This document shows positions 17,872 to 26,950 of a stretch of DNA of 64,000 nt, one piece after another. Position 1 is the stretch's first letter. Each line of letters opens with the position of its first letter. A model generated the notes under the pieces. The model was not told the DNA's origin. It ran no database searches and saw only the letters and a program-made list of their open reading frames with translations. Origin of the DNA: an uncultured Clostridia bacterium. GTDB lineage: Bacteria > Bacillota > Clostridia > TANB77 > CAG-508. The translations under genes were made by a program, and so were the position numbers. The stretch lies in NCBI GenBank assembly GCA_934167835.1, contig CAKPLZ010000002.1, positions 1 through 64,000 on the forward strand. The letters run 5' to 3'.

Positions 17872-18624
17872 ATGAAAAAAGTAACAAAACCTATGGAAGA
17901 AGATAAACCAAAAAAGGATGCTCCTATTGGTAAAAAAATTGATTACATAAGAAGAAAAAGAGGGTTAACTCAAACAGAACTAGGAAAAGCTGTCGGAGTA
18001 GCAAAGAAAACAATTATAGAATATGAAAGCAAGAAACAAATACCTTTTAATATGATAAAAAAAATAGCAGTAGCATTAGATGTTACAACTGATTATTTAT
18101 TAGGTGTTAGCGACATTGAAACTATTGACAAAAATATGGAAATAGTACATAAAACAACAGGTTTAAGTAATAATGCAATAAAGGTTTTAATGGAGTTACA
18201 TGAACAAGACAATACATTATATTCTATTGATAAAAATTACAAACGCCTTATAGATACTATAAGTTTTTTAATAGAACAAGAGAAAAGTTTTCCTGTAAAT
18301 AGTTTTAGCTGTTCTTCGCCATCTGAAAAAGCATTTGAAGAAGCAGAAAAGCAATACAATGAACAAGAAATAAAATGGAACGAAAGACATTCTTATATAT
18401 TAAGCACAATTCATAATTTTTTTGTTACAGAAGTAGATGAAGAAGAAATACATATAAAAGATAGTTCAATGAAAAATATGCTGGGAAAAACATTGGAAGA
18501 TTACTTACCCGAAACAGTAGTAAAGAATGAAGATATAGTCAATAGAGAATATTTATCGAAGATACAAGCAAAATTAAAAAAAATAAAGCAAAATTATAAA
18601 AAAGGAGTGGAAAGGAGAAAATGA
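17872..18624 (+). CDS. Xre-family transcriptional regulator of the integrative element
   Basis: The 250-residue product has a Cro/C1 helix-turn-helix at about residues 22-80 (RRKRGLTQTELGKAVGVAKK, then TTDYLLG) and a longer C-terminal part with no recognised domain, probably for sensing or oligomerisation. It overlaps the recombinase gene by 4 bp, so the two are cotranscribed. The inverted repeat after its -10 box suggests autoregulation. RBS GGAGG. Confidence 0.85.
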   Translation: MKKVTKPMEEDKPKKDAPIGKKIDYIRRKRGLTQTELGKAVGVAKKTIIEYESKKQIPFNMIKKIAVALDVTTDYLLGVSDIETIDKNMEIVHKTTGLSNNAIKVLMELHEQDNTLYSIDKNYKRLIDTISFLIEQEKSFPVNSFSCSSPSEKAFEEAEKQYNEQEIKWNERHSYILSTIHNFFVTEVDEEEIHIKDSSMKNMLGKTLEDYLPETVVKNEDIVNREYLSKIQAKLKKIKQNYKKGVERRK

Positions 18625-20132
18625 ACGTAGTTATATATGCAAGATATAGTTCACACAAACAAACAGAGCAAAGTATTGAAGGACAACTTGCAGTTTGTAG
18701 AGAATATGCAGAAAGAAATGGCTATAAAGTTATAAATGAATATGTTGATGAAGCGGTTACAGGAACATCTGATAATAGACCTTCTTTTCTTCAAATGATA
18801 GAAGACAGTAACAAGAAAAATTTTAATGCTGTTATTGTTTATCAATTAGACCGCTTCGCACGTGATAGATATGTTAGTGCTAGATACAAGCATAAATTGA
18901 AGCAAAATAATGTTAGAGTATTTTCAGCTAGAGAAAATATAGCAGAGGATGCCTCCGGTATTTTAATGGAAAGTGTACTTGAAGGAATGGCGGAATATTA
19001 TTCAAGAGAATTAGGACAAAAAGTTGAAAGAGGAATGAAGATAAATGCAAGTAAATTTTTGTATATAGGTGGTTGCATTACATTAGGTTTTAAAATTGTA
19101 GATAAAAAATATACAATAGATGACGAAACTGCTCCTATAACATTAAACGCATATAAAATGTATGATAATGACCATACCATAATAGAAATACAAGAATATG
19201 TAAATACTCAATTAAAATTTCTTGATAGAAGATACGGAAATGGAAAGAAAAAAGGTCAGCTAGTACAATATAGTAAAGGCTCTATAAGAAACTTATTAGC
19301 AGATAAAAGATGTATAGGAACTTATATTTATAAAGATACAGAGACTCCAGATGTAATACCAAAAATTGTAGACGTAGACTTATTCAATAGAGTGCAAGAA
19401 AGACTGGAAAAAAACAAACATTCCCCCTCAAGATTAAAAACTACTAATGACTACATATTAACTACGAAATTATTTTGTGGTTATTGCAAAGATATGATGG
19501 TTGGTGTATGTGGTACATCTCGAACAGAAAAAAGATATACTTATTATTCTTGTAACAAATCAAGAAAAAAATTGTGTAATAAGAAAAATATTCAAAAAGA
19601 ATATATAGAAAATTTAGTAGTAGAAGAGGCTAGAAATATATTAACAGATGAAAATATAGAAAGAATATCAAAAACAGTAGTAGAACTTGCAGATAAAGAA
19701 AGAGACACTACAAAGCTAGAAAAACTTGACAAACTTTTACAAGAAAATGAAAAACAAAAAGAAAATCTATTCAATAGTTTAAAATTATGTGATATTGATA
19801 GTGTAAGAAAATCAATATTTGAGGGAATGGTAAAAGTCGAAGAAGAGCATACAAACATTGAAAATCAAATACAAATAGAAAAAGCTAAAAAGTTGGACTT
19901 AGATGAAACACAAGTTAGATTTTTCTTAAAGCAAATAAGAAGTGGAGGTATAAACAACATTAAATATAGAAAAATGCTTGTAAATGTTTTAATAAATAAA
20001 ATCTACTTATACGATGACAACATAACAATTTTTTTCAATACACAAGGCAAAGAGTTTAGTAGTAAAGTGCCAACCATTGAAGAAGCAGAGGTTCGCATAA
20101 AGGACAAAATTGCCCACCAGAATGTAACATGA
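18621..20132 (+). CDS. Large serine recombinase (integrase)
   Basis: The 503-residue product begins with a resolvase domain: YARYSSHKQ (catalytic Ser near residue 9), QLAVCREYAERNGY, and YQLDRFARDRY with the catalytic arginines. A recombinase domain follows, then a zinc beta-ribbon (FCGYCKDMMVG...YYSCNKSRKKLCNKK, about residues 289-320), and a coiled coil near 350-430. Such enzymes integrate and excise elements at short core sites. The start overlaps the upstream regulator gene by 4 bp. The stop lies inside the following terminator. Confidence 0.9.
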   Translation: MNVVIYARYSSHKQTEQSIEGQLAVCREYAERNGYKVINEYVDEAVTGTSDNRPSFLQMIEDSNKKNFNAVIVYQLDRFARDRYVSARYKHKLKQNNVRVFSARENIAEDASGILMESVLEGMAEYYSRELGQKVERGMKINASKFLYIGGCITLGFKIVDKKYTIDDETAPITLNAYKMYDNDHTIIEIQEYVNTQLKFLDRRYGNGKKKGQLVQYSKGSIRNLLADKRCIGTYIYKDTETPDVIPKIVDVDLFNRVQERLEKNKHSPSRLKTTNDYILTTKLFCGYCKDMMVGVCGTSRTEKRYTYYSCNKSRKKLCNKKNIQKEYIENLVVEEARNILTDENIERISKTVVELADKERDTTKLEKLDKLLQENEKQKENLFNSLKLCDIDSVRKSIFEGMVKVEEEHTNIENQIQIEKAKKLDLDETQVRFFLKQIRSGGINNIKYRKMLVNVLINKIYLYDDNITIFFNTQGKEFSSKVPTIEEAEVRIKDKIAHQNVT

Positions 20133-20149
20133 ACTGTTACATTTTTTTT
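20121..20149 (+). terminator. Terminator overlapping the recombinase stop
   Basis: AATGTAAC (20121-20128) pairs with GTTACATT (20136-20143) and is followed by a run of T. The TGA stop lies in the loop. Confidence 0.8.
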
Positions 20150-20190
20150 ATATACGAATATATTATAAAAGTGATTGGAAGGTGTAAATA

Positions 20191-20865
20191 ATGAAAAGAA
20201 CTAAATTGGCGGATAGAGTTTTGCCTACATATACAAGGGGCGAGGAGATTTTTAATATGGTTTCGCATATTGTGGGGGCTCCTTTAGGGATTGTGGCTAT
20301 TGTTTTAGGGGTTGTTTTTTCAGCGATTAGGGGGAATGGTTATGGTGTTGCTTCTAGCATTGTTTATGGCGTAACTTTAATTTTGCTATATACTATGTCT
20401 AGCATATATCATGGTTTAAATCCGAAACTTAAGGCTAAAAAGGTGTTTCAAATAATTGACCATTGTTCTATATTTTTATTAATTGCAGGCACATATACAC
20501 CATTTGCTTTATGCACTCTTAGAGAATATAGCACAGCAATTGGTTGGACTGTTTTTGGTGTCGTTTGGGGATTAGCGATTTTGGGAATTACACTTAATGC
20601 AATCGATTTGAAAAAATTTAAAGTTTTTTCAATGATATGCTATTTAACGATGGGCTGGTGCATAATTTTTAGAATAGATATTATTTTTAAATCACTAGGT
20701 CCAGTTGGATTTGCATTGCTGCTACTTGGCGGAATTGTTTATACAGTGGGAGCTTTATTTTATGGAATTGGTAAAAAACATAAATGGATGCATTCTGTAT
20801 TTCATTTAGCTTGCGTTATAGGTAGCTTATTACAATTACTTTGCGTTTTAATATATGTAATATAA
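20191..20865 (+). CDS. Hemolysin III family membrane protein (YqfA/PAQR-like)
   Basis: The 224-residue product with seven hydrophobic helices matches the bacterial hemolysin III/YqfA branch of the PAQR superfamily. Conserved features are EEIFNMVSHIVGAPLG near the N-terminus, SSIYHGL near residue 72, and WMHSVFHLACVIGSLLQ near the C-terminus, with the metal-binding Ser, Asp and His residues. The physiological role of the family is uncertain; homologues affect membrane fluidity. RBS GGAAGG. Confidence 0.85.
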   Translation: MKRTKLADRVLPTYTRGEEIFNMVSHIVGAPLGIVAIVLGVVFSAIRGNGYGVASSIVYGVTLILLYTMSSIYHGLNPKLKAKKVFQIIDHCSIFLLIAGTYTPFALCTLREYSTAIGWTVFGVVWGLAILGITLNAIDLKKFKVFSMICYLTMGWCIIFRIDIIFKSLGPVGFALLLLGGIVYTVGALFYGIGKKHKWMHSVFHLACVIGSLLQLLCVLIYVI

Positions 20866-20919
20866 ATATTGAGAATAAAGCTAAAACTTTTGGAATAAAA
20901 TTAATCAAGGAGGAAAACT

Positions 20920-21297
20920 ATGGTTAATGAAAATACTAATAATCTTATTCGTATTCTAAAAGGAAGTGCATTTGCTATTATTATTACTTTATGTTTACTA
21001 ATGGTATATTCTGCAATACTTACATATACAAATGTAAATGAAAATGGAATTCCAATTTTTGTTATTACTGCTACAGCAGCTAGTGTTTTAATAGGGAGCC
21101 TACTTGCAACTTCTAAAATTCAAAAAAACGGAATTATAAATGGAGTTTTAGTTGGTGGAATTTATGTTTTTTCACTTTACATTATATCAAGCATAATAAC
21201 TAAAAATTTTTCTTTAAATAATTATTCAATAATCATGATGGCTACATGCCTACTTATAGGCGGAATTGGAGGAATTGTTGGAGTAAATAGAAAATAA
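20920..21297 (+). CDS. TIGR04086-like small membrane protein
   Basis: The 125-residue product has four hydrophobic helices (about residues 12-32, 42-62, 70-90, 97-120) and glycine-rich turns (GGIGGIVGVN at the end), as in the TIGR04086/YrzE family of Firmicutes. Function unknown. It has an AAGGAGG ribosome site and sits between the hemolysin III gene and the groESL promoter. Confidence 0.65.
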   Translation: MVNENTNNLIRILKGSAFAIIITLCLLMVYSAILTYTNVNENGIPIFVITATAASVLIGSLLATSKIQKNGIINGVLVGGIYVFSLYIISSIITKNFSLNNYSIIMMATCLLIGGIGGIVGVNRK

Positions 21298-21312
21298 TTT
21301 TTCAAAAAACTA

Positions 21313-21369
21313 TTGACATTTAACAAAAAAAGGTATAAATTATTAGCAGTCGATTAAAAAGACTGCTAA
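21313..21369 (+). promoter_or_regulatory. groESL promoter with variant CIRCE operator
   Basis: TTGACA (21313-21318) is followed by an AT-rich -10 region around 21334-21341 (TATAAATT; the exact hexamer is uncertain). TTAGCAGTC (21343-21351), a 9-bp spacer and GACTGCTAA (21361-21369) form a perfect inverted repeat. This is the CIRCE layout bound by HrcA, with GTC/GAC in place of the usual CTC/GAG at the inner ends. It implies heat-shock control. Confidence 0.85.
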
Positions 21370-21392
21370 TAATTTTTGAGGAGGAATGTAAA

Positions 21393-21674
21393 ATGATAAA
21401 ACCATTAAAAGACAGAGTTGTTATTAAAATGGTAGAAAACGAGGAAACAACAAAAAGTGGAATCATTCTATCTAGTGGAGCAAAAGAAAAACCACAAATA
21501 GCGGAAATAATCGAAGTAGGACCAGGAGGAGAAATAGACGGAAAACCAGTTAAAATGTATGTAAAAAAAGGTGATAGAGTAATAGTAAGCAAATATGCAG
21601 GAACAGAAGTTAAAATTGATGGAGAGGATTACATTATAGTAAAACAAGATGATATTTTAGCAATAGTAGAATAA
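21393..21674 (+). CDS. groES: Co-chaperonin GroES
   Basis: The 93-residue product has the full GroES pattern: IKPLKDRVVIK at the start, a mobile loop (ENEETTKSGIILSSGAKEKP, about residues 13-32) and YAGTEVKIDGEDYIIVKQDDILAIV at the end. It caps the GroEL ring during folding. First gene of a CIRCE-controlled operon with groEL 20 bp downstream. RBS GAGGAGG. Confidence 0.97.
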   Translation: MIKPLKDRVVIKMVENEETTKSGIILSSGAKEKPQIAEIIEVGPGGEIDGKPVKMYVKKGDRVIVSKYAGTEVKIDGEDYIIVKQDDILAIVE

Positions 21675-21694
21675 TTTGAAAGGGGATTTTAATT

Positions 21695-23329
21695 ATGTCA
21701 AAAGAAATTAAATTTGGCGAAGAAGCCAGAAAAAAAATGCTAGATGGTGTAAACACATTAGCAGATACAGTAAAAGTTACATTAGGACCAAAAGGAAGAA
21801 ATGTAGTGCTAGATAAAAGCTTTGGAGCACCTCTAATTACAAATGATGGTGTTACAATAGCAAAAGAAATAGAACTAGATGATCCTTATGAAAATATAGG
21901 TGCAAGACTAGTAAAAGAAGTTGCAACAAAAACAAATGATGTTGCAGGTGATGGAACAACAACAGCAACAGTTTTAGCACAAGCTATAATTAAAGAAGGA
22001 GTAAGAAATGTTGCAGCAGGTGGAGACCCAATGGCTATTAAAAGAGGTATTGATAAAGCAGTTGGAGAAGCGGTTGAAGGTTTAAAAGAAATTAGTTCAG
22101 ATATTAATGGAAAAGAAGATATAGCAAGAGTTGCAAGCATTTCAGCAAACAACCAAGAAATTGGAAACTTAATTGCAGACGCAATGGAAAAAGTTTCAAA
22201 AGATGGAGTTATTACAATTGAAGAATCAAAAACAGCAACAACAGGATTAAATGTTGTAGAAGGAATGCAATTTGATAAAGGATATATCTCACCATATTTT
22301 GTAACAGACACAGACAAAATGGAAACAGTAATGGAAAATCCCTATATTTTAATCACAGATAAAAAAATAAGCAATATTCAAGAAATATTACCATTACTAG
22401 AAGCATTAATGCAACAATCAGGCAAACTTGTTATAATCGCTGATGATATTGAAGGAGAAGCATTATCAACACTTGTTCTAAACAAACTAAGAGGCGTTTT
22501 AAATGTAGTTGCAGTAAAAGCACCAGGCTTTGGAGATAGAAGAAAAGAAATGCTAGAAGATATAGCAGTTCTTACAGGTGGAGAAGTAATCACATCAGAC
22601 TTAGGATTAGAATTAAAAGATACAACAGTTGAGCAATTAGGTAGAGCAAAACAAGTTAAAATTCAAAAAGAAAATACAATTATAGTAGATGGTGCTGGGG
22701 ATAAAGAAGCAATTGCAGCAAGAGTAAAACAAATAAGAACTGGAATAGAAGAAACAAAGAGCGAATACGACAAAGAAAAACTACAAGAAAGACTTGCAAA
22801 ACTTGCAGGAGGAGTAGCTGTAATTGAAGTAGGTGCTGCAACAGAAGTTGAAATGAAAGAGAAAAAACTAAGAATTGAAGATGCTTTATCAGCAACAAAA
22901 GCAGCTGTTGAAGAAGGAATTGTTGCAGGTGGAGGAACAGCACTTGTAAATGTAATGCCTAAAGTTCAAAAATTAGCAGATACACTAGAAGGTGATGAAA
23001 AACTAGGTGCAAGAATCGTACTAAAAGCATTAGAAGAACCAGTAAGACAAATTGCTGCAAATGCTGGATTAGAAGGAGCTGTAATACTTGAAAAAGTAAA
23101 AACTTCTGAAAAAGGAATTGGTTTTGATAGCAGCAAAGAAGAATATGTAGACATGAAAAAAGCAGGAATTGTAGATCCAACAAAGGTTACAAGAAGTGCA
23201 CTTCAAAATGCTGCAAGCATAGCAGGAATGTTCTTAACAACAGAAAGCGTAGTAACAGATAAAAAAGAAAAAGATTGCCACTGTGGTGAGCATAATGCAA
23301 TGCCACAAGGTATGGAAGGAATGTATTAA
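21695..23329 (+). CDS. groEL: Chaperonin GroEL
   Basis: The 544-residue ATP-dependent chaperonin has VTLGPKGRNVVLDKSFGAP (about 29-47) and GDGTTTATVLA (about 86-96) for nucleotide binding, and TALVNVMPK near 411. The usual GGM-repeat tail is replaced by DCHCGEHNAMPQGMEGMY, a Cys-His-Cys-His tail that could bind metal. The stop codon shares its final A with the nadD start, so nadD is probably cotranscribed with the chaperonins. Confidence 0.97.
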   Translation: MSKEIKFGEEARKKMLDGVNTLADTVKVTLGPKGRNVVLDKSFGAPLITNDGVTIAKEIELDDPYENIGARLVKEVATKTNDVAGDGTTTATVLAQAIIKEGVRNVAAGGDPMAIKRGIDKAVGEAVEGLKEISSDINGKEDIARVASISANNQEIGNLIADAMEKVSKDGVITIEESKTATTGLNVVEGMQFDKGYISPYFVTDTDKMETVMENPYILITDKKISNIQEILPLLEALMQQSGKLVIIADDIEGEALSTLVLNKLRGVLNVVAVKAPGFGDRRKEMLEDIAVLTGGEVITSDLGLELKDTTVEQLGRAKQVKIQKENTIIVDGAGDKEAIAARVKQIRTGIEETKSEYDKEKLQERLAKLAGGVAVIEVGAATEVEMKEKKLRIEDALSATKAAVEEGIVAGGGTALVNVMPKVQKLADTLEGDEKLGARIVLKALEEPVRQIAANAGLEGAVILEKVKTSEKGIGFDSSKEEYVDMKKAGIVDPTKVTRSALQNAASIAGMFLTTESVVTDKKEKDCHCGEHNAMPQGMEGMY

Positions 23330-23928
23330 TGAATAAAACAGGTATTGCTGTATTTGGCGGGTCATTTAACCCGCCAACTGTTGCACATATAGATTTAGCA
23401 AAACAAATATTAAGTAAAATAGATGAAATAGAAAAAGTAATCTTTGTGCCAGTAAGCACTAGGTATAATAAAAATGGACTTGCACCAGATGAGGTTAGGC
23501 TAGGATTTTTGAAAAGAATATGTCAAAACTATTCAAATATTGATGATTCAAATATTGAAATAAAAAGCCCCAAACAGCTATATACTATTGAAACACTAAG
23601 GTGCATTAAAGAAAAATATCAGGGTAAAAATATTTATTTTGTTATCGGAACAGATAATCTAAAAGAACTAGAAACTTGGCACGAGCCAGAGAAAATACTA
23701 ACGGAATTCAAAATTATAGTATTAGAAAGAGGCCAAGATAATGCAGAACAAATAATTCAAGATAGTCCTTTTTTAAATAGATTCAAAACATCTTTTGTAA
23801 AAATGGATAATATTCAAAAAATAGATTTAAGTTCAAGCTTTGTAAGAAGCCAAATAAAAACAGAAAAACCAATAAAAGGACTAGTTCCAGAAGAAATAGA
23901 AGAAGATGTAAGAAGGCTATATAGATAA
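23329..23928 (+). CDS. nadD: Nicotinate-nucleotide adenylyltransferase
   Basis: Forms deamido-NAD from nicotinate mononucleotide and ATP. The 199-residue product starts IAVFGGSFNPPTVAHIDLA, with the nucleotidyltransferase H-x-G-H-type motif (here PTVAH), and carries SSSFVRSQI near residue 165, the ISSTxIR equivalent. The ATG overlaps the groEL stop by one base, and AAGGA lies about 10 bp upstream inside groEL. Placing an NAD-biosynthesis gene in the chaperonin operon is unusual. Confidence 0.92.
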   Translation: MNKTGIAVFGGSFNPPTVAHIDLAKQILSKIDEIEKVIFVPVSTRYNKNGLAPDEVRLGFLKRICQNYSNIDDSNIEIKSPKQLYTIETLRCIKEKYQGKNIYFVIGTDNLKELETWHEPEKILTEFKIIVLERGQDNAEQIIQDSPFLNRFKTSFVKMDNIQKIDLSSSFVRSQIKTEKPIKGLVPEEIEEDVRRLYR

Positions 23929-23945
23929 CCTTCTTACGTCTTTTA
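23905..23945 (+). terminator. Terminator spanning the nadD stop
   Basis: GATGTAAGAAGG (23905-23916) pairs with CCTTCTTACGTC (23929-23940), one G-T pair, followed by TTTT. The 5' arm is coding. Confidence 0.75.
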
Positions 23946-23983
23946 TCATATAATAATATATATAACTTTTAGGAGGAATTTAT

Positions 23984-24554
23984 ATGTTATTAGAAAACAA
24001 AAGAATAGCTTTGGGATTAACTAGTTCATTTTATGCAATAGAAAAGATAATTCCTCAAATAAAGAGTTTAGTTGAAGAAGGCGCTGATATTATTCCAGTT
24101 GTGTCCGAAAACATGTATAAACTAAGTGAATTTAGTGGGAATTTTATTATGGAAATACAAAAAATTACTGGGAAGGATGTTATACATACAATTCAAGAAG
24201 CAGAGCCAATAGGGCATAAAGTTAAAACAGATATTATGGCAATTATCCCTTGCACTGGAAATACTATAGGAAAACTTGCCAATGGTATTATAGATACACC
24301 AGTTTTAGTGGCAGCTAAAACGAATTTAAAAAGACGGAAACAACATTGTAATTGGAATTGCCACAAATGATGGACTTTCTATAGAAGCTGAAAACATAGG
24401 AAAATTATTGAAACAAAAAAACATATTTTTCGTGCCATTTAGGCAAGATAATCCAATAACAAAGCCAACTTCACTCTTATTTAGCTCAAGATGTATCAAA
24501 GAAACAATTTTAAAGGCTTTAGCAAATGAACAAATACAGCCGTTGTTATTATAA
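23984..24554 (+). CDS. spoVFB: Dipicolinate synthase subunit B, read across one CGG +1 site
   Basis: Flavoprotein-fold subunit that makes dipicolinic acid for spores. The N-terminal half starts KRIALGLTSSFYAIEKIIPQ, with PVVSENM and MAIIPCTGNTIGKLANGI. CGG 24335 is in frame; skipping the C gives LKR-GNNIVIGIATNDGLS and then IFFVPFRQDNPITKPTS and a stop at 24552-24554 (189 residues, close to the usual ~195). The subunit A gene is not adjacent. Its presence implies sporulation. RBS AGGAGG. Confidence 0.85.
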
Positions 24555-24579
24555 AATATATAATTTTCAAATAAATTTC

Positions 24580-24614
24580 AAAGAAAACACTTGAAAAGTG
24601 TTTTCTTTTGTTAT
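24580..24614 (+). terminator. Terminator after spoVFB
   Basis: AAAGAAAACACT / AGTGTTTTCTTT is a perfect 12-bp stem with a TGAAA loop and a T-rich 3' side. A smaller GACGT...ACGTC hairpin (about 24643-24664) follows just before gapA. Confidence 0.8.
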
Positions 24615-24681
24615 ACAATAGGCACGTAAAAATATTTTTTGAAGACGTAAAAAATAAAAACGTCTAAAGGAGGATTTATTT

Positions 24682-25683
24682 ATGTCAGTTAAAGTAGGAA
24701 TCAATGGATTTGGAAGAATTGGAAAGCTAGTTTTCCAAGCAGCTTTAGAGAAAGGAGAGGTTGATGTTGTTGCTATAAACGACCCTTTTATCACAGCAGA
24801 TTACATGGCATATATGGTTAAATTCGATACAATACATGGAAGATTTAATGGAGAAGTTAAAGCAGAAGATAATAAATTAATAGTTAATGGAAAAACTATA
24901 AATGTATATAATGAAATGGACCCACATAATATTCCTTGGGGAGCAGAAGGTGTAGAATACGTATTAGAATGTTCTGGTGTATTTACAACACTTGAAAAAG
25001 CTCAAGCTCATATTGATGCAGGTGCAAAAAAGGTATTAATTAGTGCACCATCAAAAGATGCTCCAATGTTTGTAATGGGTGTTAATAATGATAAATATGA
25101 TCCAAGCATGACAATAATCTCAAATGCATCTTGCACAACAAACTGTTTAGCACCTTTAGCAAAAGTTATCAATGATAATTTTGGAATAAAAGAAGGATTA
25201 ATGACAACAGTTCACAGCACAACAGCAACACAAAAAACAGTAGATGGTGCTTCTAAAAAAGATTGGAGAGGCGGAAGATCAGCATCAACAAATATTATAC
25301 CATCATCAACAGGAGCTGCAAAAGCAGTTGGAAAAGTTATTCCAGAATTAAATGGAAAATTAACAGGTATGGCATTTAGAGTACCTACAGTTGATGTATC
25401 AGTTGTTGATTTGACATGTACACTAGAAAAAGCTGCAACTTATGCAGAAATTTGCAATGCAGTTAAAAAAGCATCTGAAAATGAATTAAAGGGAATATTA
25501 GAATATGTTGATGAAGATGTTGTATCATCTGATTTTATACATGACCCACACACATCAATTTTTGATAGCAAAGCAGGAATTCAATTAACAGATAACTTTG
25601 TTAAATTAGTTGCATGGTATGACAATGAATGGGGTTATTCAAACAAATTAGTTGATTTAGCAATTTATATTTCAAAAAAATAA
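24682..25683 (+). CDS. gap: Glyceraldehyde-3-phosphate dehydrogenase
   Basis: NAD-dependent glycolytic enzyme of 333 residues. VGINGFGRIGKLVFQ is the Rossmann start, SNASCTTNCLAPLA (about residues 150-163) holds the catalytic Cys, and WYDNEWGYSNKLVDL lies near the C-terminus. It heads the glycolytic cluster gap-pgk-(unknown)-tpiA-gpmI-eno. RBS AAGGAGG. Confidence 0.97.
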   Translation: MSVKVGINGFGRIGKLVFQAALEKGEVDVVAINDPFITADYMAYMVKFDTIHGRFNGEVKAEDNKLIVNGKTINVYNEMDPHNIPWGAEGVEYVLECSGVFTTLEKAQAHIDAGAKKVLISAPSKDAPMFVMGVNNDKYDPSMTIISNASCTTNCLAPLAKVINDNFGIKEGLMTTVHSTTATQKTVDGASKKDWRGGRSASTNIIPSSTGAAKAVGKVIPELNGKLTGMAFRVPTVDVSVVDLTCTLEKAATYAEICNAVKKASENELKGILEYVDEDVVSSDFIHDPHTSIFDSKAGIQLTDNFVKLVAWYDNEWGYSNKLVDLAIYISKK

Positions 25684-25749
25684 AATAAAAAACATTTGCC
25701 CAATCAATTTGCATTGGGCTTATGTCACTTTCATGAAGGAGGAAAATAT

Positions 25750-26937
25750 ATGAATAAGAAAACAATAAGAGATATTGATGTAACAGGCAAAAAGGTGTTA
25801 GTAAGATGTGATTTCAATGTCCCATTAGATGGAGAGACAGGAGTAATTACAGATAACAGAAGAATAAGAGCAGCTTTGCCAACAATAAAATATTTAATAG
25901 ACCATAATGCAAAAGTAATTTTATGCTCACACTTAGGAAGACCAAAAGGAGAATTTAATCCTAAATTTTCTCTAAAACCAGTAGCAGAGGAACTTTCAAA
26001 ATTACTTGGTAAAGAAGTTAAACTTGCAAAAGATGTTATTGGAGAAGATGCTCAAAAATTAACATCTGAAATAAAAGAAGGAGAAGTAGTTCTTCTTGAA
26101 AATGTAAGATTTCATAAAGAAGAAGAAAAAAACGACCCAGAATTTGCAAAAAAACTAGCTTCATTTGCAGAAATATATGTAAATGATGCTTTTGGAACAG
26201 CACATCGTGCGCATGCTTCAACAGCAGGAGTTGCAGATTACTTACCAGCAGTATCAGGATTTTTGATTGAAAAAGAATTAGAATTCTTAGGATCAAGTTT
26301 AGAAAATCCAGAAAGACCATTTGTAGCAATACTTGGAGGTGCAAAGGTTTCTGATAAAATTGGAGTAATAGAAAATTTAATAGAAAAAGTTGATACACTA
26401 ATTATAGGTGGAGGAATGGCATATACTTTCTACAAAGCACAAGGCCACCATATAGGAACATCAATATGCGAAGAAGATAAACTAGACCTAGCAACAAGTT
26501 TGCTTAAAAAAGCAGAAGAAAAGGGTGTAAAACTTTTATTACCAGTTGATAACCATGTATCATCAGAATATTCAAATAATGGTGAAGACAGATTCGTAGA
26601 AAGCACAGAAATTCCAGATGGCTTTATGGGATTAGATATTGGACCTAAAACAATTGAAATCTTTAAAGATGCAATAAAAAATGCAAAAACAGTTCTATGG
26701 AATGGACCTTTGGGAGTTACAGAATTTTCAAAATTTGCAGATGGAACACGTGCTATTGCCACAGCTCTAGCAGAAAGCGATGCTGTAACAATAATAGGTG
26801 GAGGAGATTCAGCAGCAGCAGTTGAAAAAATGGGATTAGCTGATAAAATGACACACATTTCAACAGGCGGCGGAGCTTCACTAGAATTCTTAGAAGGCAA
26901 AGTTTTACCAGGAATTGCATGTTTAAACGATAAATAA
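25750..26937 (+). CDS. pgk: Phosphoglycerate kinase
   Basis: The 395-residue enzyme transfers phosphate from 1,3-bisphosphoglycerate to ADP. RCDFNVPLD, HLGRPKG and GGAKVSDKIGVI are the family motifs, and GGGDSAAAVEKMG lies near the C-terminus. ATG 25750 follows GGAGG; the open frame reaches back to 25696 without a ribosome site. A hairpin GCCCAAT / ATTGGGC lies between gap and pgk and may tune their relative expression. Confidence 0.97.
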   Translation: MNKKTIRDIDVTGKKVLVRCDFNVPLDGETGVITDNRRIRAALPTIKYLIDHNAKVILCSHLGRPKGEFNPKFSLKPVAEELSKLLGKEVKLAKDVIGEDAQKLTSEIKEGEVVLLENVRFHKEEEKNDPEFAKKLASFAEIYVNDAFGTAHRAHASTAGVADYLPAVSGFLIEKELEFLGSSLENPERPFVAILGGAKVSDKIGVIENLIEKVDTLIIGGGMAYTFYKAQGHHIGTSICEEDKLDLATSLLKKAEEKGVKLLLPVDNHVSSEYSNNGEDRFVESTEIPDGFMGLDIGPKTIEIFKDAIKNAKTVLWNGPLGVTEFSKFADGTRAIATALAESDAVTIIGGGDSAAAVEKMGLADKMTHISTGGGASLEFLEGKVLPGIACLNDK

Positions 26938-26950
26938 TTAGGAGGTTTTT

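Larger units (their letters stand above)
15033..20149. mobile_element. Small integrative element with primase-helicase and large serine recombinase
   Basis: A block of about 5.1 kb between the sortase and hemolysin III genes carries typical accessory genes: small zinc-finger-like and basic proteins, a RepA-like primase-helicase on the minus strand, and divergent from these an Xre regulator followed by a large serine recombinase. No conjugation or capsid genes are present, so it looks like a self-replicating but non-transmissible integrative element (satellite or SCC-like). The ends are approximate. Serine recombinases leave only a short core duplication and I could not identify att sites. Confidence 0.65.

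Noticed and set aside
22680..23183. Long antisense leucine-rich open frames opposite groEL, eno, pgk and similar genes
   Set aside because: They are shadows of the strongly biased codon use on the other strand, lack ribosome sites and have low-complexity products.
25696..25749. Extended N-terminus of phosphoglycerate kinase
   Set aside because: The extra residues are translated from an intergenic hairpin. GGAGG and ATG 25750 give the standard start MNKKTIRDID.
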